Source: Solwaraspora sp. WMMA2065
Lineage (GTDB): Bacteria; Actinomycetota; Actinomycetes; Mycobacteriales; Micromonosporaceae
Assembly: GCF_030345075.1 (NCBI RefSeq)
Contig: NZ_CP128361.1
Span: 744,001 to 808,000 of the forward strand
DNA length: 64,000 nt
Direction of reading: 5' to 3'
Below the pieces are notes generated by a model. It made no database searches. It was not told the DNA's origin and was given only the letters and a program-made list of their open reading frames with translations. Position numbers and translations under genes: made by a program. Below, piece after piece: positions 9,123 to 16,607 of the stretch (within the stretch, counting starts at the first letter, position 1; the number at the start of each line of letters is the position of its first letter).

Positions 9123-9600
9123 TCCGTTCCCCTCGGGGCTCAGGTTATGACGGCTGGGGCACACACGACTTTGCAGAACAACCGGGCCGTGGATCTTTGT
9201 CTGCTGGACCCGTGGATCATGGTGGATTGGGTCCAGAGTGTTTCGGCCAGGCGTCCTGCGAAAGGATGATAGCGATGAGCGTCGATTCATGCAAGCATCT
9301 TCCAACGTCGATATGTTGATATTGATTCCGCCCAGGTCGCACGTGGTGGGCCCGTTTGGGTGGGATCAACTAGTCAGTCATTGGAGGCAAATTGATCGAC
9401 CTCTAGGCATGTTATGGGTGGTTTGCCTGCCTTGCGTGGTCGCTGCCTACTCCGTCTGTTCGGTTGGCGGGTTGGCGGCGAGATGGCGTACGATCAATTT
9501 CTGGAACCACTCCGAGCAATTGAATTTACGTTGACAACGATCAATGCTGTACGTAGATTGTTGCGCACGCATCGTCGCATCACCCTACGGAGGAGGTTTC
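9123..9600. other. AT-rich divergent intergenic region between DUF4360 paralogues
   Basis: This 478-bp stretch has no credible gene. From about 9285 to 9560 its base composition is visibly lower in GC than its surroundings, with runs such as ATTGATTCC and GAATTTACG. It holds the promoters of two divergent secreted-protein genes. The ACGATCAAT motif occurs twice (around 9490 and 9537), the second overlapping the promoter of the rightward gene. Confidence 0.6.
9531..9559 (+). promoter_or_regulatory. Vegetative-type promoter of the right-hand DUF4360 gene
   Basis: TTGACA at 9531-9536 and TAGATT at 9554-9559 are separated by 17 bp, close to the consensus for HrdB/SigA-type promoters. The predicted transcript would start about 35 nt before the ATG at 9601, leaving room for the GGAGGAGG ribosome-binding site. 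Confidence 0.7.
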
Positions 9601-10248
9601 ATGCGCAAACTGCTGACGCGTGGCGGCGTGGTGCTTGCATTGCTCGCCTCATCTTTGATCTCGGGTGCACCCGCGTCCGCCAAGGGGATCCTGGATGACC
9701 CACCGGACGACCACGTCGTGATCGATCTCGTCGCGATGGCGGGTTCCGGTTGTCGACCAGGTACCGCCGACGTCGCCGTCTCGCCGGACAACACCGCCTT
9801 CACCACCATCTACAGCGACTACCTGGTACAGGCGGGTCCGGGTATCTCGGTCACCGACGGTCGCCGGAACTGCCAGCTCAACGTGCTGGTGCACGCGCCG
9901 GCGGGCTACACCTTCGCGATCGTGAAGGTGGACTACCGTGGCTACGGGCTGCTCAGCCCAGGTGCCATCGCCACGCAGCGGGCCAACTACTACTTCCAGG
10001 GAATGACTCAGGGCACCTTCAGCAGCCATCCGATTCCGGCTCCGCTGGACGACAACTGGATGGTGAGCGACGAGGTGCCGATCGCCTCCGTGGTCTGGCA
10101 TCCGTGTGGCGAGATCCGCAACCTCAACATCAACACCGAGTTGCGCCTGAGCAAGGGATCGTCGACGGACGTCAGCTTCCTGACCATGGACTCGACGGAC
10201 GGCAGCATCGAGACGATGTACCACCTGGCCTGGCAGCCCTGCCCGTGA
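9601..10248 (+). CDS. Secreted DUF4360 protein
   Basis: A 215-residue exported protein. The ATG at 9601 follows ACGGAGGAGG and begins a clear signal peptide (MRKLLTRGGVVLALLASSLI, cleavage near APASA). The mature part repeats the DUF4360 pattern: GSGCRPGTADVAVSPDNTAF, RRNCQLNVLVHAPAGYTF, DYRGYG, QRANYYFQG, HPCGEIRNLNINTELRL, and a C-terminal WQPC. It is similar along its whole length to the divergent gene at 8472-9122. The function of DUF4360 is not established. Confidence 0.9.
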   Translation: MRKLLTRGGVVLALLASSLISGAPASAKGILDDPPDDHVVIDLVAMAGSGCRPGTADVAVSPDNTAFTTIYSDYLVQAGPGISVTDGRRNCQLNVLVHAPAGYTFAIVKVDYRGYGLLSPGAIATQRANYYFQGMTQGTFSSHPIPAPLDDNWMVSDEVPIASVVWHPCGEIRNLNINTELRLSKGSSTDVSFLTMDSTDGSIETMYHLAWQPCP

Positions 10249-10273
10249 ACTGACTGACCCCTACCGGAGGACA

Positions 10274-10302
10274 GAGGGTGGCCGGCACGACCGGCCACCC
10301 TC
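10274..10302. terminator. Bidirectional hairpin between convergent genes
   Basis: A perfect 12-bp stem (GAGGGTGGCCGG and its complement) around a 5-nt CACGA loop lies 26 bp after the DUF4360 stop and 22 bp before the stop of the convergent gene. There is no T-run, which is usual for actinomycete terminators. Confidence 0.75.
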
Positions 10303-10324
10303 GGCCGGGCGTGTCGGCGCCGGC

Positions 10325-10933
10325 CTACCCGGCGACGACCGTTGGTGTCCGGCGCGGCACATGGACGCCGGATCCCAGCCGGGCGGCTACCCGGGTCAGG
10401 GCCCGGTCACCGGGTCGGGCCGTGATGTGAAAGTGCGAGGAGGTCACCGGCGACAGGTCACCACCCCAGGCCACGGTGCCCTCGCAGTCGGCGAGAATGT
10501 CCCGCACGACCGCCTCCTGATGCGGCCACAGTGGCTCGCTACCGCCCAGTGGATAGGCGGTCGGGTGCAGGGCGATCGCGGTGCCGGAGAGATAGTTGGA
10601 CTCGAAGGCGATGTGTTCCGCGCGGTCGGCAACGTAACCGGCGACGCCGCCGCCTTCGCCGGTGTCGACCGGGCCGATCTCGTAGTGCCAGCGGCGGGCG
10701 ACGTGCAGCAGCACCACGGCGGTGGGGCCGTGACGCAACGCCACCGAGGCGGTGGAACCCTCGATCCGGTGGACACCGATGGTGGCCGGATCGATCCGCC
10801 AGCCGGTTGCGGATACCTCGTGGATTCCGTTCCGCGCCTCGGCCGCACCGGTCGCGCGGGCGGCGCCAGTGGGCGTCAGGGCGAGCACACCGGTGCCGAC
10901 AGCGCCGCCGAGCAGGATACGTCTGGTGATCAT
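10325..10933 (-). CDS. Tat-exported M15-peptidase-like protein with degenerate zinc site
   Basis: A 202-residue protein. The ATG at 10933 starts a twin-arginine signal (MITRRILLGGAVGTGVLAL). The C-terminal half follows the M15 D-Ala-D-Ala peptidase layout: SNYLSGTAIALHPTAYPLGG, PHQEAVVRDIL, WGGDL, then SSHFHI. In active M15 enzymes the first motif is S-x-H-x-x-G-x-A-x-D and the last is E/D-x-x-H; here the His is Tyr, the Asp is Ala and the acidic base is Ser, so catalytic zinc binding looks lost. It lies 14 bp behind a peptidoglycan-binding/DUF1906 gene, presumably in one operon, and may be a non-catalytic wall-binding protein. The family assignment is inference from motif layout. Confidence 0.7.
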   Translation of the reverse strand: MITRRILLGGAVGTGVLALTPTGAARATGAAEARNGIHEVSATGWRIDPATIGVHRIEGSTASVALRHGPTAVVLLHVARRWHYEIGPVDTGEGGGVAGYVADRAEHIAFESNYLSGTAIALHPTAYPLGGSEPLWPHQEAVVRDILADCEGTVAWGGDLSPVTSSHFHITARPGDRALTRVAARLGSGVHVPRRTPTVVAG

Positions 10934-10947
10934 CTCGGGCTCCTCAC

Positions 10948-12552
10948 TCACTGGCCAGCTACGAGCGCGGCGACACCCGGATCGGCTCCGTCCCGCCAGA
11001 CGTCGTGGTCCAGCCCCCAGCCGGGCGCGAACTCGTACTCCCGGATCTGGTTGAACGACCAGTTCGCCGGCAGCGGGAAGCCGAGATTGCCGGAGTAGCC
11101 CCAGGACATCCCGGAAACCAGCGACCACCGGGCGCCGACCTCCTGCGAGACGCGGCTGCAGACGTTGCGCGAGCCGTAGACTCCGAACTGGTAGTGGCCG
11201 CCCAACTCGGCGAGCGCCGCCTTCACCCCTTGGAAGTACGGCTTGACTCCGCTGTCGATGTCGACGTCCAGAGCGTCGAAGTCGACGGCGAAGTAGATGC
11301 AGGTACCGGCGGGAATCCGGTGCGCTACGGCCTTTTGATGGGCGATCCGCCCCTGGTCGTACCCCTTCGGGTAGGTGAAGTTGACCAGCTGGGTGCCGTT
11401 GTACTGGAAGATCGGGAAGAACCGTAGCCCGGCGTCCAGGATGGTCTGCGGCTCGCCGGGCTTGAGTGCCTTGTCCAGAAAGTACGGGTCCGACGGTGGC
11501 AGATGCTCGTCGAGGTACCGCCCGACGATCCGGTAGCCGGCCGCGACGAGCTGTGCGCCACGGGCCGCGGTGATCTCGGTGATGCAGTCGCAGCCGGTGG
11601 CGGGCCGGCCGGTGTCGCCGCAGGAGACGAGCAGCTGGGCCCAGGTGGTGTAGTCGTTGGTGCCGCTCTCGGGGATCTGCGAGAAACGCTGGAAGGCGCG
11701 CAGCCACGCCAGGTGGGTGGCGGTCTCCACGTCGGTGTCGATGTCCTGCGGCTGGTACGCCAGCGGCAGCTGCGGGTCGCCCGGCAGCATGGTCGGTGAG
11801 TTGGCGTAGCAGGCCGACCGGAACAGGTGCCGCAGGTCGCCGGTGAGTGGGCCGGAGCCGACGCCACGCAGCCCGGCCTGGGTGCCCGGCCCGAAGTTGC
11901 CGTTGATCGAGCCCAGCGGGATGCCGACCTCGTACTGGATGGCCATCATCAGCCCTTGCTGCACGTCCCGGGAGTAGAACCCGTCGCAGGGCACCAGGCT
12001 CATCGCCGGGATGCCGACGCCGGCCACGTAGCGTGAGTTCAACCGCTGCTGGATGCCCCGGATGACGCTGTCACCCTGCGGCACCAGACGGAACTGGTCC
12101 ATCCGCAGCATCGCCCGCGCGACGTGCGGCCACATCGCCCGACGGGCCGACAGACTGGCGTACGCGAGCCCGGCGTCGGTGTAGAGCTGACTGAACGAGC
12201 CCTCCGAATCGGTGGTCCAGACTCCTTGATCGGTGGCGGCCCAGTAGCCCTTGCACCACAGCGCGGCGTTGTAGATGCGGACCAGGTTGGTGTTGGTCTC
12301 CTCGGCCGGCAGCCGGTTGCGGGTGCGGACCGCGGCGAAAGTGCCGGGCCCGAAGTTCTGCACCGTCGGCGAGATACCGAGCTCGTACTGCAGCCCCTGG
12401 GTCAGCGACAGCACGGTCGGCCAGCCGGTGCGACCGTCCTCCGGGCAACTGAGGTATCCCGGCGCGCCGGCATAGGTGGCGTTGACCCACTGCTGGGCCG
12501 CGAGTACGTGGCTGTCCGCCAAGCTGGTCCGTGGCGTGCCGGAATCGACCAT
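10948..12552 (-). CDS. Peptidoglycan-binding and DUF1906 (Rv2525c-like) glycoside-hydrolase-fold protein
   Basis: A 534-residue protein. Two N-terminal segments have peptidoglycan-binding-domain features (LTQGLQYELGISPTVQNFGPGT and a second QQGLMMAIQYEVGI...NFGPGTQ unit). From about residue 320 comes a DUF1906 domain: DCITEITAARG, YRIVGRYL, FFPIFQYNG, CIYFAVDFD, FGVYGSRNVC. That fold is related to GH25-like glycoside hydrolases. No signal peptide is evident, so export, if any, is unconventional. Of two nearby ATGs, 12552 has GGGGG at a 9-nt spacing; 12561 (MSEMVDS) leaves no spacing. The M15-like gene follows closely. Confidence 0.85.
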   Translation of the reverse strand: MVDSGTPRTSLADSHVLAAQQWVNATYAGAPGYLSCPEDGRTGWPTVLSLTQGLQYELGISPTVQNFGPGTFAAVRTRNRLPAEETNTNLVRIYNAALWCKGYWAATDQGVWTTDSEGSFSQLYTDAGLAYASLSARRAMWPHVARAMLRMDQFRLVPQGDSVIRGIQQRLNSRYVAGVGIPAMSLVPCDGFYSRDVQQGLMMAIQYEVGIPLGSINGNFGPGTQAGLRGVGSGPLTGDLRHLFRSACYANSPTMLPGDPQLPLAYQPQDIDTDVETATHLAWLRAFQRFSQIPESGTNDYTTWAQLLVSCGDTGRPATGCDCITEITAARGAQLVAAGYRIVGRYLDEHLPPSDPYFLDKALKPGEPQTILDAGLRFFPIFQYNGTQLVNFTYPKGYDQGRIAHQKAVAHRIPAGTCIYFAVDFDALDVDIDSGVKPYFQGVKAALAELGGHYQFGVYGSRNVCSRVSQEVGARWSLVSGMSWGYSGNLGFPLPANWSFNQIREYEFAPGWGLDHDVWRDGADPGVAALVAGQ

Positions 12553-12588
12553 TTCAGACATCCCCCGTGTTGTCGTCCGATGGAGAGG

Positions 12589-12617
12589 ACGATACGGCGC
12601 ACCGACCGGGTTGTAAA
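12589..12617 (-). promoter_or_regulatory. Promoter of the DUF1906 gene
   Basis: On the minus strand TTTACA (12617-12612) and TATCGT (12594-12589) are separated by 17 bp and lie about 37 bp before the ATG at 12552. Confidence 0.5.
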
Positions 12618-12698
12618 TTGTCTGTCGTCGATCAACATGTCGGCCGGACGTGAGCTGAGGGGAAGGTCCCCGGGTCCTGCTGCGGGTACCGTCCCAGC

Positions 12699-12948
12699 GT
12701 GCCCAGGACACGCCTCGACCTCGACCGGATTCACGCCGCACGCCGGGTGATCGACCCCGTGTTCCTCGATACGCCGATGTACCGGTGCGACGCGTTGGGA
12801 CGCCGGCTCGGCTGGCGAGCCGTCAGCCGCACTCGGCGTCGCCGCCGTGCTCGAGGACCGCGACCGCTTTGCTGGGCGGCGCGTCGTGGCGGTCGTCTGC
12901 GGCGGCAACGTCGATCTGGGCGCCTATCACCGCTGGGTCTACCGGTGA
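12699..12948 (+). pseudogene. Threonine/serine dehydratase remnant with central deletion
   Basis: The 5' part encodes an N-terminus typical of PLP-dependent threonine dehydratases (LDRIHAARRVIDPVFLDTP, then YRCDALGRRLGW). After GGCTGG the matching frame shifts by one base, and the sequence resumes as the enzyme's C-terminus: EPSAALGVAAVL, then FAGRRVVAVVCGGNVDL, ending WVYR and TGA at 12946-12948. About 240 residues of the middle, including the PLP-lysine region, are missing. Both family ends in correct order, joined out of frame, indicate an internal deletion rather than chance. The upstream 120 bp contain the divergent promoter region. Confidence 0.75.
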
Positions 12949-12974
12949 CCGACCCAGACCGGTCCGGGCATGGC

Positions 12975-13007
12975 GAGGCCCGGAGAGCTGTCCTGTCTCC
13001 GGGCCTC
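12975..13007. terminator. Strong hairpin after the pseudogene
   Basis: A perfect 12-bp stem (GAGGCCCGGAGA with its complement) and a 9-nt loop. It follows the pseudogene stop on the plus strand and also follows the tRNA-like modules on the minus strand, so it could end transcription from either side. Confidence 0.65.
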
Positions 13008-13061
13008 TGGGCTGCCGCCCATTTGCTGCCGTCAGCACATTTAAAAGGGACAGATCACTCT

Positions 13062-13136
13062 TCATGACGCCGGGTTTTGCCCTTAAACTACCGCGCCGCG
13101 TTGGAGGCGCGAGCTGGATTCGAACCAGCATCCAGC
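13062..13136 (-). other. tRNA-like module 2, 3' half preceding 5' half
   Basis: Reading the minus strand, a T-arm (GCTGG-TTCGAAT-CCAGC, 13129-13113) runs into an acceptor 3' strand TCGCGCC (13112-13106), then T and CCA (13104-13102). Four bases later GGCGCGG (13097-13091) begins, which pairs fully with that acceptor strand (one G-T). TA and a possible D-arm GTTT...AAAC follow, then GTCATGA with a CAT triplet at 13066-13064. The order is 3' half then 5' half. The anticodon stem (CCGGC with GCTGG) leaves only a 2-nt variable loop, so the fold is incomplete. It is not a normal tRNA gene. Confidence 0.45.
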
Positions 13137-13203
13137 TGTCCCTGTCCGTCCCTTCTCGACCTGACGACCGGCGGCGAATGCTGAGCGTGGAGCGAGAGCC
13201 TGA

Positions 13204-13286
13204 ATGTGTGGCGGCTGCCTCTGCCAGTTGGGCCACCCCGGTGTGGATGGTGCCGGGGGCGGGACTCGAACCCGCACTGGGACCGC
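13204..13286 (-). other. tRNA-like module 1, 3' half preceding 5' half
   Basis: On the minus strand GCGGT (13286-13282), a 6-nt variable segment and the T-arm GCGGG-TTCGAGT-CCCGC (13275-13259) lead to acceptor strand CCCCGGC (13258-13252) and ACCA (13251-13248). Five bases on, ACCGGGG (13242-13236) pairs with the acceptor at six of seven positions, followed by TG, the D-arm GCC-CAACTGGCAGA-GGC (13233-13217) and GCCGC (13215-13211), which pairs with the GCGGT at the front. All four stems therefore exist, but with the halves in permuted order and the anticodon loop open (no T at the expected position 33). Confidence 0.45.
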
Positions 13287-13326
13287 TTCGTCAGATTCGT
13301 CGTCAGCTTCAGCTTGGTGCTCCTCC

Positions 13327-13382
13327 GCCGTCAGCCGGCGCTAACCCGGCTGACGGCCACCCCCGGGGCTTCAGCCCGGGGG
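13327..13382. repeat. Pair of GC-rich hairpins, IS200/IS605-like
   Basis: A 12-bp stem with 7-nt loop (13327-13357) is followed by CCCCCGGG-GCTTCAG-CCCGGGGG (13360-13382). The second hairpin resembles subterminal hairpins commonly found at IS200/IS605-family ends in actinomycetes. No transposase gene is present beside it, so it could be a solo end or MITE-like relic. It may also terminate the minus-strand gene at 13419. Confidence 0.5.
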
Positions 13383-13418
13383 AGACTGTGATGCTACCCG
13401 GCAGCAGGTGTTCTGCGA

Positions 13419-14159
13419 CTACCCGAACAGGTAGCCGAAGACCGCGTCGCCGATGCGCTGGTCGGTGACCTCGGCGCCGTTGGCCTCCTCGCGGGCGAAC
13501 TTGACCGCGGTCTGCAGCGCAGCGATCCGGTCCAGCAACTCGTTGACCCGCCGGGCCGGCAGCGCACCGGAGAACTTCACCGTCGTCCAGTAGCCGACCG
13601 GTACGTCCTCGTAGTAGACCTCGACCTGCGCCGGGTGTTTGTCGGTCGCCTCGGCCTTGACATGGTTGCGGGGCACTTTCTTCGTCTTGACCGTACGCAC
13701 CGGTTCGGTACGCCAGGAGTCGGTTGATTCGTCGCGGTTCCACGACTCGGCTGCGTCCAGCACGGGCAGTTTCTTGACGAAGGTGTGCAGGTCGACCAAC
13801 TGTTTCTCCAAGAACAGCAGGTACGACACCGGCGCGGCGGTGACCAGGGTCCGGCCGTCAACCACCACGTCGGCGGTGGCCCGGGTGTTCGCCCAGTCCT
13901 TGGTGGCGGTCACGTCGAACAGCCGGGTCAGCGTCTTTGCCACGTCCCGCAGCACCTGCTCGGCGTGCACCTGCACCCGGGTCGACTCGGGCGGGAACTG
14001 TTCACCCTCCTCGTCCTTCGGCTGGTAGGTGCGGGAGATGCCGGACAACAGCGGCTGCTTCTGCACCACGTGGTGCGCCTCGGTCAACTCCGCGAAGGAC
14101 TTGCTCTTGACGCCCTTCTCCACCGCGATGATCTGGTTCAGCTTGGTCACGGCGATCAT
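13419..14159 (-). CDS. Conserved actinobacterial hypothetical protein
   Basis: A 246-residue soluble protein without signal peptide or membrane segment. I take the ATG at 14159 (MIAVTKLNQIIAVEKGVKSK); the frame is open to 14246, but those residues look non-coding. Distinct stretches are ELTEAHHVVQKQPLLSGISR, PESTRVQVHAEQVL, TRLFDVTATKDWAN, FLEKQLVDLHTFVKKLP and a C-terminal GALPARRVNELLDRIAAL helix. I recall near-identical full-length homologues across actinomycetes but know no function. It is a single gene, with hairpins at its 3' end. Confidence 0.8.
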   Translation of the reverse strand: MIAVTKLNQIIAVEKGVKSKSFAELTEAHHVVQKQPLLSGISRTYQPKDEEGEQFPPESTRVQVHAEQVLRDVAKTLTRLFDVTATKDWANTRATADVVVDGRTLVTAAPVSYLLFLEKQLVDLHTFVKKLPVLDAAESWNRDESTDSWRTEPVRTVKTKKVPRNHVKAEATDKHPAQVEVYYEDVPVGYWTTVKFSGALPARRVNELLDRIAALQTAVKFAREEANGAEVTDQRIGDAVFGYLFG

Positions 14160-14473
14160 GCTCGCAGACCATGTCAACCCGATCGACCGGATTTCACCCC
14201 GTCCGTCCAGGCCGGCTGAACCGATGATTGTATCGATCATCTTCACGTGCCAGAATTCGCCTCAGCCGCACCGGGAGCCAACGCGAGCGGCTCGTTCAGA
14301 CCGAGGGGACAGCCGGGTGACCACCGTCCGGCGCCGGGCACTCCTCTCCAGCCCACCACGTCCACCGGCCTCGACCGTGCGGCCGCACCGTCCGCGGCGG
14401 ATTCGGCCGGCAACCGGTCCAGGTCGACACTCCGGCCCGTGGTGGTAGCCCTGCGGATCTGTAGGAGAATGCG
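14160..14473. other. Divergent intergenic region upstream of the GH6 cellulase
   Basis: These 314 bp contain no gene that I can support. A possible minus-strand promoter is TTCTGG (14255-14250) and TACAAT (14232-14227) at 17-bp spacing, overlapping an inverted repeat GATGAT/ATCATC (14223-14241). No CebR-type palindrome (TGGGAGCGCTCCCA) was found ahead of the cellulase gene. Confidence 0.4.
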
Positions 14474-16276
14474 ATGTCATCCGTCCCGAAACGCACCGTA
14501 CACCGTAAATTGCTGGCCGTCGGTGGCGCTACCGCGCTGGTCGCCGCAGCCTTGATCATCCCGACCACCGCTGCCCACGCCGCAGTTGTCTGCAACGTCA
14601 CCTACCAGGCCAACACCTGGAACGAAGGCTCCGGCGCCGGCGGATTCACCGCCAACATCACCATCAGCAATCGGCAGGATCCGGTCAACGGCTGGAGCCT
14701 GCGCTTCACCCTGCCGTCCGGTCAGACCCTGACTCAGGGCTGGTCGGCGAACTGGAGCGGCAGCTCTGGCGCGATTACCGCGACGAACGCCTCGTGGAAC
14801 GGCAACCTGGGCACGGGGTCGTCCACCTCGATCGGCTTCAACGGGCGGTGGACCGGCAGCTACTCCAGCCCTACCGCGTTCACCCTGAACGGGGTGGCGT
14901 GCAACGGTGGCACCACGCCGACGACCGCCCCGCCCACCACGGCGCCGCCGACGACCGCCCCGCCTACCACCGCGCCGCCGCCGACGACGGCGCCCCCGAC
15001 GTCTCCGCCGCCGGGTGGGCCGCGGGTGGACAACCCGTACGTGGGCGCGGATGTGTACGTGAACCCGATCTGGAGTGCGAACGCGGCGGCTGAGGCGGGT
15101 GGTAGCCGGATCGCGGACGAGCCGACGGGTGTGTGGCTGGACCGCACGAGCGCGATCTACGGCAACAACAGCCCGACGACGGGTGACATGGGTCTGGCCG
15201 ACCATCTGGACGAGGCGGTGCGGCAGGACGCGGCGAACGGTAGCCGTCCGCTGGTCTTCCAGGTGGTGATCTACAACCTGCCGGGTCGCGACTGTGCGGC
15301 GTTGGCGTCCAACGGTGAGTTGGGTCCGACGGAGATTGGCGCGTACCGGACGGAGTACATCGATCCGATCGCGGAGATCGTGGGTCGGGCGGCGTACCGG
15401 AATCTGCGGATCGTGGCGGTGATCGAGATCGATTCGCTGCCGAACCTGATCACGAACGTGGGCAGCCGGCCGACGGCGACGCCTGAGTGTGACGTGATGC
15501 TGGCGAACGGCAACTACGTGACGGGTGTCGGTTACGCGATCTCGCAGCTGGGTGACGTGCCGAACGTGTACAACTACATCGACGCCGGGCACCACGGCTG
15601 GATCGGCTGGGAGGACAACTTCGGTCCGACGGCGCAGATCATCGCGCAGGCGGCGAACGCGTCGGGTGCGTCGCCGTCGGATGTGCACGGGTTCATCACG
15701 AACACGGCGAACTACTCGGCGTTGCGGGAGCCGTACATCACGGTGGACAGCAACACTCGCCAGTCGTCGTGGATCGACTGGAACAACTACAACGACGAGC
15801 TGTCGTTCGCGCAGGCGTTCCGGCAGCGGTTGGTGCAGGCTGGGTTCCCGTCGGGTGTCGGCATGCTGATCGACACGTCGCGTAACGGTTGGGGTGGTTC
15901 GGCGCGGCCGACCGGTCCGAGCAACGCCACCGATGTGGACACCCGCGTCGACGAGTCGCGGATCGACCGGCGGTTCCAGAAGGGCAACTGGTGCAACCAG
16001 TCGGGTGCCGGTCTGGGCGAGCGTCCGACCGCGGCGCCCGCTTCGGGTATCGACGCGTACGTGTGGATCAAGCCGCCGGGTGAGTCGGACGGGTCGAGCC
16101 GGGAGATCCCGAACGACGAGGGTAAGGGTTTCGACCGGATGTGTGACCCGACGTACACGGGTAACCCGCGGAACAACAACAACATGAGTGGTGCCCTGCC
16201 GAACGCGCCGGTTTCCGGGCACTGGTTCTCGGCTCAGTTCCAGGAGCTGATGGCGAACGCGTACCCGCCGCTGTGA
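14474..16276 (+). CDS. Secreted cellulase: CBM2 plus GH6 catalytic domain
   Basis: A 600-residue exported enzyme; the ATG at 14474 follows AGGAGA. It has a signal peptide (residues 1 to about 36, ending TTAAHA), then a CBM2 cellulose-binding module (about 37-140, two Cys, with conserved Trp in VNGWSLRF, LTQGWSANWSG and FNGRWTGSYS). A Thr/Pro linker of PPTTAP repeats follows, then the GH6 domain from residue 185. The GH6 signature around LPGRDCAAL places one active-site Asp at 273; EIDSLPNL gives the probable acid Asp320, with Ile in place of Pro of the EPD signature, as in bacterial Cel6B-type exocellulases. The long loops favour cellobiohydrolase action on crystalline cellulose. It is monocistronic. 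Confidence 0.95.
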   Translation: MSSVPKRTVHRKLLAVGGATALVAAALIIPTTAAHAAVVCNVTYQANTWNEGSGAGGFTANITISNRQDPVNGWSLRFTLPSGQTLTQGWSANWSGSSGAITATNASWNGNLGTGSSTSIGFNGRWTGSYSSPTAFTLNGVACNGGTTPTTAPPTTAPPTTAPPTTAPPPTTAPPTSPPPGGPRVDNPYVGADVYVNPIWSANAAAEAGGSRIADEPTGVWLDRTSAIYGNNSPTTGDMGLADHLDEAVRQDAANGSRPLVFQVVIYNLPGRDCAALASNGELGPTEIGAYRTEYIDPIAEIVGRAAYRNLRIVAVIEIDSLPNLITNVGSRPTATPECDVMLANGNYVTGVGYAISQLGDVPNVYNYIDAGHHGWIGWEDNFGPTAQIIAQAANASGASPSDVHGFITNTANYSALREPYITVDSNTRQSSWIDWNNYNDELSFAQAFRQRLVQAGFPSGVGMLIDTSRNGWGGSARPTGPSNATDVDTRVDESRIDRRFQKGNWCNQSGAGLGERPTAAPASGIDAYVWIKPPGESDGSSREIPNDEGKGFDRMCDPTYTGNPRNNNNMSGALPNAPVSGHWFSAQFQELMANAYPPL

Positions 16277-16304
16277 CCTGACCTGACCTGACGACCCGGG
16301 CGCC

Positions 16305-16329
16305 GGCCGCCGTCAGCACGACGGCGGCC
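16305..16329. terminator. Hairpin after the GH6 gene
   Basis: A 10-bp perfect stem GGCCGCCGTC/GACGGCGGCC with a 5-nt loop lies 28 bp past the cellulase stop. Between them CTGAC/CTGACC repeats directly after the stop codon. Confidence 0.65.
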
Positions 16330-16555
16330 GCGTCCGACCAAAGCCGAGCCCCGGCCCGCGACCGTTCCCGCCCTGACGGCGACCCCGACCTGCCCCGCCC
16401 GCACTGCCGCTGACGGGTCCGGTCGCTGGCGTGGCCCAGGCCAGCGAACTCGTCCTAGGACGCTTTACAGGTAGTGCGCCGGCTCACCCGGCCCGATCCC
16501 GCCCCACCGGTCGGACGGGCACGGGCACCGGCGCGGCGGCCGTTCGCGGGTACGC

Positions 16556-16587
16556 AGGAGCCGGGCGGCCTGGGCCGCCCGGCTCCT
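16556..16587. terminator. Hairpin after the metalloprotease gene
   Basis: A 15-bp perfect stem (AGGAGCCGGGCGGCC and its complement) with a 2-nt loop lies 21 bp beyond the stop of the minus-strand protease gene. The rest of the 16277-16607 gap shows nothing gene-like. Confidence 0.75.
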
Positions 16588-16607
16588 GGTCTCCCGCTAC
16601 CTGCTGG

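Noticed and set aside
12823-13236. Minus-strand open frames over the tRNA-like block (137 and 64 codons)
   Set aside because: Their translations (GWPNWQRQ, VRVPPPAP and GCWFESSS stretches) are what tRNA-type sequence yields when translated, not a protein.
14477-16222. Minus-strand open frame antisense to the GH6 gene
   Set aside because: Arg/Val/His-rich shadow; the plus-strand cellulase is unambiguous.
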